A DNA stretch of 32,454 nt, from NCBI GenBank assembly GCA_024401215.1, contig JAKSLL010000040.1:1-32454 (forward strand), read 5' to 3'. The DNA is from Bacteroidaceae bacterium. Its GTDB lineage: Bacteria > Bacteroidota > Bacteroidia > Bacteroidales > Bacteroidaceae. The position numbers and the translations under genes were made by a program. Shown in pieces: positions 24,719 to 32,454 of this stretch. The notes under the pieces were generated by a model. That model was given only the letters and a program-made list of their open reading frames with translations. It searched no databases and was not told the DNA's origin. Each line of letters starts with the position of its first letter. The stretch's first letter is position 1.

Positions 24719-26116
24719 TTAATAAGCGTTACCCTTCTCTTTTCCAAACATATTTGTCACAGTCTTGATGATAATCTTCAAGTCGAGGAGGAAAGTCCAG
24801 TTTTCGATGTATTCAATATCTTTTTTCACTCGTCCCTCCATCTGGTCGATGTAACGTGTCTCGCCTCTGAAACCGCTCACCTGCGCTAATCCAGTGATGC
24901 CTGGTTTTGCAAGGTGTCTCACCATAAATCTGTTGATGAGTTTTGAATACTCTTCAGTGTGTCTGAGCATGTGAGGACGTGGTCCCACGATAGACATGTC
25001 GCCTATGAACACATTTATAAATTGAGGAAGCTCGTCTATGTTCGTCTTTCTCATAAAGTCGCCAAATGGGAATTTGCGCGGGTCGTTCTTTGTGGCCTGT
25101 ACGGTGTCTGCATCTTTGTTGACCTTCATCGAGCGGAATTTGATACATTTGAACACCTTGCCATCAAGTCCTGTTCTGTCTTGCTTGAAGAATATAGGTC
25201 CTGGCGACTTGAGTTTTATCATTATTGATACGAAAATAAAAACCAATGGGAAGATTGTGACAAGCACAGCTCCAGAAAACAGAATGTCGAACATCCTCTT
25301 TGCTGCTTTGTTGATAGGGTTTAGAAGCGGTTCCTCACGTCTTGCGAGTACTGGTATGTTTTCGATGAAATGAAAATCCATGCTGCTCTTGAAGACATCA
25401 ATAGCGGGTACATAGTAGAATCGGATGAGGTGGTTGTCGCAGAATTTGCTGACCATCTTGATGAGATCCTGCTGTTCCTTAGGAAAATAGCCGTAAATCT
25501 CGTTGACTTCTGTGTGTCCAGCAAGCCATCCGTAAATGTCAGTTGTTCCGCCAATTTTCACGCTTTCGTAGCCGCTGTCGTCGCAATTGCCGTCGTAGAA
25601 GCATCCTACAACATCATATCCGTATGAAGGTCTGCTCAGCTTCTTGTAGAGCGACAGAATGATAGGTTCATTGCCAATGAAAATGATTTTCTTCTGATTC
25701 TTCTTATGTGCGCGAGCTTTCATCAGGTATCTTCTCAGAGTGAGGCGCTCAAGAAAAAGCAGAATGGAGTAGATTCCTATTGTTAATAAATAGAATGTGC
25801 GGGGGAAACTTTCGTACGTATGTACAAGAGTGGTGATAAGAGTGATGAAAAGAAGTGTGAGTGAACATGTTATCAACACACGCTTTGCCATTTCCTCTGT
25901 TTTGGAAATTCTTTCGTGCGCGAGCGAAGGGAAGATAGAATAGCTCGCCAAGAAGCTGATAATATATGTGACAAGCATAGAAGACACGCTTGTGATGTGG
26001 TTTGTCTTTATAGGAAAGAAGAAGTCTACAACTAAGTAGGAGCCTAGAACAACAATAGTGAGAAGTATGATGTCGATACATAGAATGCCTGCAATGAGCG
26101 TTTTTTCTTTTCCCAT
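24719..26116 (-). CDS. Undecaprenyl-phosphate sugar-1-phosphate transferase, WcaJ type
   Basis: A 465-residue polyprenyl glycosylphosphotransferase that starts a capsule or exopolysaccharide repeat unit by moving a sugar-1-phosphate onto undecaprenyl phosphate. Four N-terminal membrane helices and a CoA-binding-like middle (KIIFIGNEPIILSLYKKLSR onward) come first. A further membrane segment (about 270-295) leads to the catalytic domain with KFRSMKVNKDADT, TNIDELPQFINVF and GDMSIVGPRPHM. All motifs are intact. It is divergent from the Wzc-type kinase gene, with 288 bp between the start codons. Which sugar it transfers is not evident. Confidence 0.92.
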   Translation of the reverse strand: MGKEKTLIAGILCIDIILLTIVVLGSYLVVDFFFPIKTNHITSVSSMLVTYIISFLASYSIFPSLAHERISKTEEMAKRVLITCSLTLLFITLITTLVHTYESFPRTFYLLTIGIYSILLFLERLTLRRYLMKARAHKKNQKKIIFIGNEPIILSLYKKLSRPSYGYDVVGCFYDGNCDDSGYESVKIGGTTDIYGWLAGHTEVNEIYGYFPKEQQDLIKMVSKFCDNHLIRFYYVPAIDVFKSSMDFHFIENIPVLARREEPLLNPINKAAKRMFDILFSGAVLVTIFPLVFIFVSIMIKLKSPGPIFFKQDRTGLDGKVFKCIKFRSMKVNKDADTVQATKNDPRKFPFGDFMRKTNIDELPQFINVFIGDMSIVGPRPHMLRHTEEYSKLINRFMVRHLAKPGITGLAQVSGFRGETRYIDQMEGRVKKDIEYIENWTFLLDLKIIIKTVTNMFGKEKGNAY

Positions 26117-26205
26117 GTTTTTATCTATGATATGATTTTACAGATTATTAAAGAATTTAAATGTGTATCTTTTATTTATTGTATAAAATTGTAAAAGAAA
26201 ACATG

Positions 26206-26213
26206 CAAAGTTA
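26206..26213 (-). promoter_or_regulatory. -7 element for the sugar transferase gene
   Basis: The minus strand reads TAACTTTG, a perfect TAnnTTTG match, 90 nt before the start codon. The -33 region is not convincing. Confidence 0.45.
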
Positions 26214-26369
26214 TATAAAAAAAACCAAGGGGAAAAATATTTTTGTAAATCTTTTGTCTTGTTGATTAATAATTGACATTTGTGCGTAAGTAATACGTGT
26301 GTTTGGTGCGAAATGATGTTTAATTATTAAAAATATATTGTTTTGTTTTCAAAGTGTATAAATAATTTT

Positions 26370-26377
26370 TATCTTTG
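26370..26377 (+). promoter_or_regulatory. -7 element for the tyrosine autokinase gene
   Basis: TATCTTTG matches the consensus exactly and lies 27 nt before ATG 26405. An upstream TTG codon that would extend the frame falls inside this box, which argues for ATG 26405 as the true start. Confidence 0.65.
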
Positions 26378-26404
26378 CACAAAATTATAAACGCTAAATT
26401 TAGT

Positions 26405-28858
26405 ATGTCAAAAAAAGTAGAAAGTTCTTATCAAGACTATGGCCGTGAATACAAGGAAGGGTCAAGTTTTGATATTAAAATCTTGTGGTTTATTTTTTTG
26501 AAGTATAAATGGTGGTTTGTACCGTCTATTGTTGTCTGCTTGATTGCAGCCTATGTGTACTTCAACTATACAACTCCTATCTATGTGGTCAATTCTGCAG
26601 TCCTTATCAAAGATCAGGATAAGAACAAGATGTATTCTTCGTCTATAAATAGCACATTTATGGACATGGGTCTTACTAATGTAAGTAATGGTTTTGATAA
26701 TGAGTTGGAGATTATCGGCACAAAGACTCTTAATAAAAATGTTGTTAGAGATCTCAAATTATATACAGTCTATTACGCAAAGGGTAAGGTTAAGGATGTT
26801 GAAGTGTATGGTAAGTATTCACCATACAAGGTGGATCTTCAGCCAGACATGCTTGATTCGCTCAAGAATCCTATAACTGTGACAATCTCTCGTGATGGCG
26901 CTGTGGCAAAGCTTGTTGTTACAACCGAAGATTACGAGGAGGAGAAAGCTGTTAAGTCTTTCCCTGTTGATGTCACAACACCTTTTGGAAAGGTTACTAT
27001 AGAGCACAATCCTCTGGTTAGCGACTTTACTGATAGCAAGACTCTTCGTGCGACAATTTGTCCGTTGGAGATGGCTGCTGTGTCATACTCTAATGCTTTG
27101 TCTGTAGAACCAACGTCTAAGACAACGACAATCGCAGAGCTTTCTCTCTCTGACAATATTCCAGAAAGAAGTGTTGATTATCTGAATAAGCTTGTTGCTG
27201 TATATAATGCAGATGCTGATGATGATAACAAATATGAGGCAAACCGTACTCGTGACTTCATCGAAGACCGTCTTGCTGAAATCAGCAGCGACTTGAACAT
27301 GACAGAGGAACAACTTGAACAGTATCAGCGTAATACTGGTATCACAGACCTTGCTCGTGATGCGGCTACCGATGTGTCTCAGAGCATACAGTATGAACAG
27401 AAGCTTGTTGAAGTTGGCACTCAGATAGCTTTGATTGACAATCTCATTGAAGAAGCTAATGACAAACGCTCTTATCTGCATGTTTTCCCTCTTAACACTG
27501 GATTGACAAACACAAGTCTTGTTGCTGTCATTACTAAATATAATGAATTAGTAATTGAAAGAGAACGACTTTTGAGATCTGCTTCAGAGTCAAGTCCTCA
27601 GGTTGTTGCTTTGACTAATGAGGCTGAAGCATATTTCAATACAATGAAGACTTCCCTCAACAGCGCAAAGCGTGAACTTGTCATCAAGCGTAATGACATT
27701 CAAGGTCAGCAGAACAAGTACACAGGACGAATAACTTCTGCTCCTTCACGCGAGAGGGCTCTTGCTGACATCAACCGCCAGAAGGAGGTTAAAGCTGGTC
27801 TTTACCTTATGCTTTTGCAGAAGCGAGAGGAGAACCTCATCACTCTTAACTCATCAGGTTTCAAAGCAAAACAGATTGAGGAACCAACAATCAGCGGTCC
27901 TGTTTCACCAAAGAGAGGACTTATAAAGGTTGCTGCAGTAATCATTGGTTTCTTGTTCCCATTCATTTTCCACTTCATTAGAAACATCTTCCGCTATAGA
28001 GTTGAGAATCTTGAAGACCTTGCAAGTCTCTCTACCGTGCCTTTGTTCGGTACCGTGCCATTTGTAAAGGCTCTTGCTAAGGGTAACCGTACAATTGTGC
28101 TTAAAGAGAACCGCAACAGTTTGATGATGGAGGTTTACCGCTCTCTGCGTTCAAATCTTCCATTCGTCCTTCAGCCAGGTCAGCAGGTAATCCTCTTCAC
28201 CTCTTCTACTTCTGGTGAAGGAAAAACTTGTATTGCTTCTAACTTGGGTACAAGTATGGCGTTTGCTGGTAAGAAGGTGGTCATTGTCGGTCTCGATATT
28301 CGTAAGCCACGTCTTGCAGGATTGTTCAATCTCTCTGATACAGACAAGGGTATCTCTAACTACCTCACTCGTGATGTTGATGATTATGAGTTCCTTGATT
28401 CTTGTATCATGAACACTGATATCAGCGACAATCTTGATATCCTCCCAGCAGGTACCATACCTCCAAACCCTGCTGAGCTCCTCGAGCGTGATAACCTTGG
28501 CGCTGCTATCAACTATCTGAGAACAAAATATGATTATGTGCTTCTCGATACAGCTCCAGTAGGTCTTGTGAGTGATACAGTGGCAATCGCTAAACTTGCC
28601 GATGTTGTTCTTTATATTGTACGTGCTAATTATACATTGAAGACTGACTTGACATTCGTTAACTCTCTCTATGAAGAGGAGCGTATGCCAAATATGAACA
28701 TCATCCTCAATGGTGTTAAGCAGGAAAATACTAAGAACTACTCATACCGTCGTTATGGCAACTATGGCTATGGTAAGTCATACGGTTACGGATATGGCTA
28801 TCAGTCTTATGGCTATGGTTATGGCTATGGCGAAAAGGGTAAGCTCGAAGAAGTTTAA
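26405..28858 (+). CDS. Polysaccharide co-polymerase and tyrosine autokinase, Wzc-like
   Basis: An 817-residue inner-membrane protein controlling capsule or exopolysaccharide chain length and export. The first membrane helix (about 38-58) opens the Wzz domain, followed by a long periplasmic coiled-coil region. The second helix (VAAVIIGFLFPFIFHFI, near 507-525) leads to the bacterial tyrosine kinase domain: Walker A SGEGKT near 602-607, A' VVIVGLDIRKPRL and Walker B YVLLDTAPVGLVSD near 712. The last 45 residues hold 13 tyrosines in G-Y repeats, the expected autophosphorylation cluster. A HAD-like gene starts 24 nt downstream on the same strand. Confidence 0.94.
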   Translation: MSKKVESSYQDYGREYKEGSSFDIKILWFIFLKYKWWFVPSIVVCLIAAYVYFNYTTPIYVVNSAVLIKDQDKNKMYSSSINSTFMDMGLTNVSNGFDNELEIIGTKTLNKNVVRDLKLYTVYYAKGKVKDVEVYGKYSPYKVDLQPDMLDSLKNPITVTISRDGAVAKLVVTTEDYEEEKAVKSFPVDVTTPFGKVTIEHNPLVSDFTDSKTLRATICPLEMAAVSYSNALSVEPTSKTTTIAELSLSDNIPERSVDYLNKLVAVYNADADDDNKYEANRTRDFIEDRLAEISSDLNMTEEQLEQYQRNTGITDLARDAATDVSQSIQYEQKLVEVGTQIALIDNLIEEANDKRSYLHVFPLNTGLTNTSLVAVITKYNELVIERERLLRSASESSPQVVALTNEAEAYFNTMKTSLNSAKRELVIKRNDIQGQQNKYTGRITSAPSRERALADINRQKEVKAGLYLMLLQKREENLITLNSSGFKAKQIEEPTISGPVSPKRGLIKVAAVIIGFLFPFIFHFIRNIFRYRVENLEDLASLSTVPLFGTVPFVKALAKGNRTIVLKENRNSLMMEVYRSLRSNLPFVLQPGQQVILFTSSTSGEGKTCIASNLGTSMAFAGKKVVIVGLDIRKPRLAGLFNLSDTDKGISNYLTRDVDDYEFLDSCIMNTDISDNLDILPAGTIPPNPAELLERDNLGAAINYLRTKYDYVLLDTAPVGLVSDTVAIAKLADVVLYIVRANYTLKTDLTFVNSLYEEERMPNMNIILNGVKQENTKNYSYRRYGNYGYGKSYGYGYGYQSYGYGYGYGEKGKLEEV

Positions 28859-28882
28859 TTTATTGAAAACACGTTCATTAAT

Positions 28883-29329
28883 ATGGTTATTGCTGTAGAT
28901 TTTGACGGAACAATAGTAGAGCATAAATATCCTGCTATTGGTGAGGAGCGTCCTTACGCAACAGAAATATTGAAGATGCTTATTGCAGACAGGCATAAGC
29001 TTATCCTTTGGACTGTGCGCGAAGGCAAACTTCTTGACGAAGCTATCAAGTGGTGCGCTGATAGGGGAGTGACATTCTATGCTGTCAATAGCGACTCTTC
29101 CGAGATGTTCAAAGAGGCAAAGGACAAAAATTTCTCTTGCAAACTGAATGCGGAAGTGTTTATTGACGACTGCAATGTCGGTGGTCTTCCTGATTGGCCA
29201 ACAATATATAAGATAATCTCCAAGAAGCGCACTTACAAGCAGATTATCAGAGCTCAGTTTCAAGAGGAGATGGAAGAGCATGAGCCACCATCACCATCTT
29301 GGATGTTTTGGAAAACAAAAAAACGTTGA
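28883..29329 (+). CDS. Small HAD-like protein (BT0820-type)
   Basis: A 148-residue protein opening with VIAVDFDGTIVEH, the HAD-family motif I with nucleophile D6 and acid D8. A later FIDDCNVGG looks like the motif with the second metal-binding Asp pair. The protein is short and lacks an obvious cap domain, so it resembles the small BT0820-type HAD proteins of Bacteroides, whose substrates are unknown to me. The gene lies 24 nt after the tyrosine kinase gene and probably shares its mRNA, so a role in polysaccharide or phosphotyrosine metabolism is possible but unproven. Confidence 0.75.
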   Translation: MVIAVDFDGTIVEHKYPAIGEERPYATEILKMLIADRHKLILWTVREGKLLDEAIKWCADRGVTFYAVNSDSSEMFKEAKDKNFSCKLNAEVFIDDCNVGGLPDWPTIYKIISKKRTYKQIIRAQFQEEMEEHEPPSPSWMFWKTKKR

Positions 29330-29594
29330 TTTCTCACAATTTGTGAAATAAACACTATAACATGGATTCTGACAGTTATCCCGCGGAAAGCAGTAGCCGC
29401 GTAAAGAAACTTTTCTTACGATTATACTCAAAAAGTATTGCAATATGGAATGATTCTTTCATGTCCATATTGCAATATGCTTGTTCAAGTAGTTTGTCTT
29501 ATAATGACAAATCTGCTGTTCCTTGTTTTGTGAACAGTAATATGTCAAGGCAGATTAATCACTTTTATTCATCTTATAAATAATAGTTGAGCGT
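29330..29594. other. Hairpin-dense spacer, candidate structured RNA
   Basis: This 265-bp spacer holds five possible stems. They are: a 13-bp palindrome TCACAATTTGTGA (29334-29346); CGCGG/CCGCG (29382-29386 and 29397-29401); a perfect 14-bp stem (29436-29449 with 29464-29477); TTTGTC/GACAAA (29493-29498 and 29506-29511); and AATCTGC with CCTTG pairing to CAAGGCAGATT (29510-29525 with 29546-29556), which overlaps an alternative CTGTTC/GAACAG stem. A 73-codon ATG frame (29362-29583) covers the same stretch, but it uses codons rare in the neighbouring genes (TTA, CGA, AGG) and resembles nothing known. Confidence 0.45.
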
Positions 29595-30662
29595 ATGGAA
29601 TTGATTATTATTTATATGTTACTCTCATTGGTGATTTCTGCCATGTGTTCAGTCCTTGAGGCTACGATTCTCTCCACCCCAATGTCGTATATCACTACTC
29701 TTGAGACTCAAGGGACAAAGGGATGGAAGCGATTGAAGGATTATAAGTCGAACATCGACAGACCGATATCTGCAATTCTCATTGTAAATACCATTGCTAA
29801 CACCGTTGGTGCATCGCTTGTTGGTTCGCAGGCTGCGAATTTTGCTTCTGCGACATTCAACACCTCCGAGGATGTGAGCCTGTTTATTGGTGCAGTATCA
29901 GGTGTTTTCACATTTCTCATACTTGTGTTTTCTGAGATAGTGCCAAAGACCATAGGTTCGACTTACTGGCGCAAATTGGCTATTCCTGCAAGTCGTGTAA
30001 TTCATGTCCTGGTCATTATGACTTATCTTCTTGTCATAATCCTTGAGAAGATCACTCATGTTCTTGGCTCTTCTTCTTCACAGGAGTCCGTGACTCGTGA
30101 TGAGGTTGCAGCTATGGTGTCAGTAGGTACAGAAGAGGGCGTGCTTGAGAAGAAAGAGAATCGCATGATTCAGAATCTTCTTAAGCTTGACAGCATTACT
30201 GCTCATGAGATTATGACTCCAAGTGTTGTTGTCACTATGGCGGAAGAGGAGATGACTCTGCGCGATTTCTATGGAGATGAGGAGTTTAAGAATCATTCTC
30301 GTATTCCTGTATTCAAGGGGGAGGAGAGTGATTACATCACAGGTTATGTGCTTCGCCAGGACATCCTTGAAAGTCTTGCTGAAGATAAGTTTGATGTAAC
30401 TCTTGGTCAGCTTGCAAGGCCAATACTTTCTTTCTCTGAGAAAGAGAATGTGTCAGACATCTGGGAGAAACTTCTTGAAAAGAAAGAGCATATCTCCATT
30501 ATCATTGATGAATATGGCTGTCTGCGAGGCATCGTGACACTTGAAGATGTCATTGAGACAATGCTCGGTTTTGAGATTGTGGATGAGAAAGATGAAGTAG
30601 TTGATATGCAGGAGCTGGCAAAGGCTCAGTGGAAGCAGATGCAGAAGGAACAGCATAAATAG
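29595..30662 (+). CDS. CNNM/CBS-domain membrane protein, CorB/CorC-like
   Basis: A 355-residue protein with a CNNM (DUF21) membrane domain of three to four helices (residues about 1-150). Conserved features include the small-residue SAMCSVLEATILSTP region and the VFSEIVPKTIGS motif. A CBS pair follows (about 195-320), with IMTPSVVV, SRIPVF and the closing GIVTLEDVIETMLG. The extra C-terminal CorC_HlyC domain of longer family members is absent. Members are linked to magnesium export or resistance; older annotations call them hemolysins. It stands alone on the plus strand, converging with the DUF721 gene. Confidence 0.9.
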   Translation: MELIIIYMLLSLVISAMCSVLEATILSTPMSYITTLETQGTKGWKRLKDYKSNIDRPISAILIVNTIANTVGASLVGSQAANFASATFNTSEDVSLFIGAVSGVFTFLILVFSEIVPKTIGSTYWRKLAIPASRVIHVLVIMTYLLVIILEKITHVLGSSSSQESVTRDEVAAMVSVGTEEGVLEKKENRMIQNLLKLDSITAHEIMTPSVVVTMAEEEMTLRDFYGDEEFKNHSRIPVFKGEESDYITGYVLRQDILESLAEDKFDVTLGQLARPILSFSEKENVSDIWEKLLEKKEHISIIIDEYGCLRGIVTLEDVIETMLGFEIVDEKDEVVDMQELAKAQWKQMQKEQHK

Positions 30663-30700
30663 CATCTTCTGCTTACTGATTTATTTACGAGTAAATAATT

Positions 30701-30754
30701 ACGCAAGCTACGGCTATGCAGTCAACATGATGGCTGCATAGCCGTAGCTTGCGT
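30701..30754. terminator. Perfect 21-bp inverted repeat between convergent genes
   Basis: The segments 30701-30721 and 30734-30754 are perfect reverse complements of 21 bp around a 12-nt loop. It lies between the stops of the CNNM gene and the DUF721 gene, so a bidirectional terminator is likely. No T-tract follows on either side. Confidence 0.7.
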
Positions 30755-30794
30755 TGTGCGTATTTGTCATCTGCGCAACTTTGATTTTTTTCTG

Positions 30795-31085
30795 CTAATA
30801 GAATTTTATATCTTCTATGACTTGCGCTCCTATATGTTCATTGAGTTTTCGTGCCAGCGCCCTGTGCTGCATCATCAATTCGTTCTTCACGATTGGCGAT
30901 GTTATTTGTACATTAAGAGTCTGATTCTTAATGAATATGTTGGCAGTAAAACGACTTATAGTGCCTCCCATCACCTCTGGCCAAGCTTCTATGATCTTGT
31001 ATTGGTTGTATGGTGTCTCAAGACCTGATTGTCTCATGAATTGTGATATGACAGCTCCAATTTGTTCGCTTGATCTTTTTCTCAT
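30795..31085 (-). CDS. DUF721/DciA-like protein
   Basis: A 96-residue protein with the DUF721 pattern: an N-terminal helix (QIGAVISQFMRQSGLETPYNQ), then KIIEAWPEVMGGTISRFTANIFIKNQTLNVQI and a final helix LARKLNEHIGAQVIEDI. The family includes DciA, which loads or recruits replicative helicase in many bacteria that lack DnaC. Its position just after recF on the same strand, 37 nt away, is a conserved replication-repair neighbourhood. A helicase-loading role here is an inference from the family. Confidence 0.85.
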   Translation of the reverse strand: MRKRSSEQIGAVISQFMRQSGLETPYNQYKIIEAWPEVMGGTISRFTANIFIKNQTLNVQITSPIVKNELMMQHRALARKLNEHIGAQVIEDIKFY

Positions 31086-31122
31086 ATTGTGATGTTTTAT
31101 ATTGCCATTATATTTCCATTAC

Positions 31123-32220
31123 TTAGTATGCACTGATATTGCCTGACTCAACTTTGAAAATCTTATAGTCACCGTTTGTCCTCTCAAGAATCTTGTCGAG
31201 ATTCTCCCTGTTGGTGTCTGTCACGAATATCTGTCCGAAAGAATCACCAGAAACAAGGTTGATGATCTGTTCTACACGGTGAGCATCCAGCTTGTCAAAT
31301 ATATCGTCGAGAAGAAGCAGGGGCACAGTGTTGCTGCCTGTTCTTTTGAGGAAGTCGAACTGAGCAAGCTTGAGTGATATCAGGTATGTCTTGTTCTGTC
31401 CCTGCGATCCCTCACGCTTTATTGGATATCCGTCGAGGTTCATCTCCAACTCGTCTTTGTGAATGCCATGGAGCGAATAGCCCATAATGCGGTCCTTCGC
31501 TCTGTCTCTCTGTATTACATCAAGCAGATTGCCTCGTTGACAATGACTTATATAGTTTAGAGAAACCTTCTCGTTGCCTCCTGATATTATCTGGTAGAAA
31601 TGCTGAAAAACAGGGATGAACTCTTCGATAAAAGTCTTTCTTTTCTCGTATATCCTCTCTCCATATTCTGCCATCATCTCTTCATACACCGTCATAATGT
31701 CTATGTTCGGTTCTTCTTCTTCCTTGAGCATGGCATTCCTTTGCTGCAATGCTTTGTTGTACGAGATGAGCGCATTCATGTACTCAGGGTCATACTGAGA
31801 GATGACGATGTCCATCAGTCTCCTTCTTTCATCGCTTCCGCCAGATATAAGTGTTGAGTCGTTAGGTGAAGCAATGATGAGAGGCAGGAGTCCTATATGC
31901 TCGACTATGCGCTTATACTCCTTTTTATTGCGTTTCACATGCTTCTTCTGATGAGCTTTCATTCCTATGGAAATCTCCTCTTCCACACCGTTCAGGTCAT
32001 AGACTCCCTGCACCATCATCATCTCCTCTCCATGACGTATATTCATGGAGTCAACAGAGTTTGCGGTGCTTTTAGTGAACGACAAGAAGTAGATGGAGTC
32101 AAGCACATTTGTTTTACCCTCTCCATTTCTGCCGACAAAGCAGTTTATTTTTGGAGACAGCTCCAATTCTGCTTCTGCGATGTTTCGGTAATTGAGTATT
32201 GTGAGTTTCTTTATTATCAT
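31123..32220 (-). CDS. recF: DNA replication and repair protein RecF
   Basis: A 365-residue ABC/SMC-type ATPase that loads RecA at gaps with RecO and RecR. Walker A GRNGEGKTN lies near residues 29-37, and the head-forming signature GSQGQNKTYLISLKLAQ and Walker B PLLLLDDIFDKLD near the C-terminus are complete. The N-terminus MIIKKLTILNYRNI is the expected one, which supports ATG 32220 as the start. The length is normal. The downstream DUF721 gene is likely co-transcribed. A TAnnTTTG box lies only 4 nt before this ATG, suggesting a leaderless mRNA. Confidence 0.95.
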   Translation of the reverse strand: MIIKKLTILNYRNIAEAELELSPKINCFVGRNGEGKTNVLDSIYFLSFTKSTANSVDSMNIRHGEEMMMVQGVYDLNGVEEEISIGMKAHQKKHVKRNKKEYKRIVEHIGLLPLIIASPNDSTLISGGSDERRRLMDIVISQYDPEYMNALISYNKALQQRNAMLKEEEEPNIDIMTVYEEMMAEYGERIYEKRKTFIEEFIPVFQHFYQIISGGNEKVSLNYISHCQRGNLLDVIQRDRAKDRIMGYSLHGIHKDELEMNLDGYPIKREGSQGQNKTYLISLKLAQFDFLKRTGSNTVPLLLLDDIFDKLDAHRVEQIINLVSGDSFGQIFVTDTNRENLDKILERTNGDYKIFKVESGNISAY

Positions 32221-32224
32221 ACCA

Positions 32225-32232
32225 CAAAGTTA
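32225..32232 (-). promoter_or_regulatory. -7 element directly before recF
   Basis: The minus strand reads TAACTTTG, a perfect match to TAnnTTTG. Only 4 nt separate it from the recF ATG, so transcription would start at or next to the start codon. No good -33 TTTG is visible. Confidence 0.45.
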
Positions 32233-32305
32233 AACATTATTAGTCAAAATATGAAAGTAAAACTCTAAAAGTAAAAGGGTGTACATACTTTTTTGGTAAA
32301 AAAGG

Positions 32306-32335
32306 TTGTATGTTCATTAATATTTATTACTTTTG
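32306..32335 (+). promoter_or_regulatory. Promoter for tRNA-Gly
   Basis: TACTTTTG (32328-32335) matches TAnnTTTG, and TTG at 32306-32308 lies 19 nt upstream as a -33 element. The tRNA begins 45 nt downstream of the box. Confidence 0.6.
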
Positions 32336-32380
32336 CACTTGATAAGGGTGGTAATTTGTTTAATCCGCCTTAATAGATTT

Positions 32381-32454
32381 GCGGTAGTGGCTCAGTTGGT
32401 AGAGCATTGGCTTCCCAAGCCGAGGGTCGCGGGTTCGAGTCCCGTCTACCGCTC
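32381..32454 (+). tRNA. tRNA-Gly (anticodon CCC)
   Basis: The acceptor arms GCGGTAG (32381-32387) and CTACCGC (32446-32452) pair perfectly, with discriminator T and the first C of CCA at the window edge. The D-arm is GCTCAGTTGGTAGAGC and the T-arm contains GGGTTCGAGTCCC. The anticodon loop TTCCCAA gives CCC, reading GGG glycine codons. A cloverleaf forms without anomalies. Confidence 0.95.

Noticed and set aside
26375-26404. TTG 26375 as the start of the tyrosine autokinase
   Set aside because: It lies inside the -7 promoter element, so it would not be transcribed.
29362-29583. A 73-codon frame as a real small protein gene
   Set aside because: Codon use differs from the neighbours, no domain or export signal is seen, and the same bases are explained by dense hairpins. 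I left it as a note under the spacer.

Overview
The window looks like a chromosomal segment of a Bacteroidales bacterium, most likely Prevotellaceae (Prevotella/Segatella-like). The signs are Bacteroidota-type promoters (TAnnTTTG at -7) in front of several genes, almost no Shine-Dalgarno sequences, a eukaryote-like (GT3-type) glycogen synthase beside an alpha-glucan phosphorylase, ftsK followed by a LolA-like gene, a DUF5687/ABC transporter pair, and a sodium-pumping methylmalonyl-CoA decarboxylase operon for propionate formation. Family names are from recognition of the translated proteins; no database search was possible.

Layout. 1-2797 (minus): the 5' end of an AlbA_2/Schlafen-like gene and a type I restriction subunit HsdR, 6 nt apart. 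2798-4079: a 1.3-kb non-coding spacer full of short repeats (11-bp, 23-bp and G-free CA-rich tracts). 4080-8428 (plus): glycogen synthase and glucan phosphorylase, closed by a hairpin. 8525-8664: twenty 7-bp repeat units reaching to within 9 nt of a secreted TPR protein gene. 10122-13552 (plus): ftsK with a long Asp/Glu-rich linker, then a LolA-like chaperone and a strong terminator. 13621-15940 (plus): DUF5687 permease and its ABC ATPase. 16091-20717 (plus): mce, mmdA, mmdD-like, mmdC-like and mmdB, with hairpins in the long gaps and two biotinyl domains in the carrier protein.

21138-24356 (minus): rny, zapA, a coiled-coil partner and an unrecognised protein, with a structured spacer between zapA and rny. 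24719-26116 (minus) and 26405-28858 (plus) are divergent exopolysaccharide/capsule genes: a WcaJ-type sugar-phosphate transferase and a Wzc-type tyrosine autokinase. A small HAD-like protein follows, then a 265-bp hairpin-dense spacer, then a CNNM/CBS membrane protein. 30795-32220 (minus): DUF721/DciA-like gene and recF, converging on the previous gene at a 21-bp perfect inverted repeat. 32381-32454 (plus): tRNA-Gly(CCC) at the right edge.

Themes. The mmd operon would turn methylmalonyl-CoA into propionyl-CoA while exporting Na+; the glycogen pair stores and mobilises glucose; the Wzc/WcaJ pair starts and controls surface polysaccharide export. I found no complete mobile element, CRISPR array or prophage. 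The most unusual items are the tandem biotinyl carrier protein, the heptamer array before the TPR gene, the hairpins in operon gaps, the structured spacer at 29330-29594 and the repeat-filled spacer at 2798-4079.
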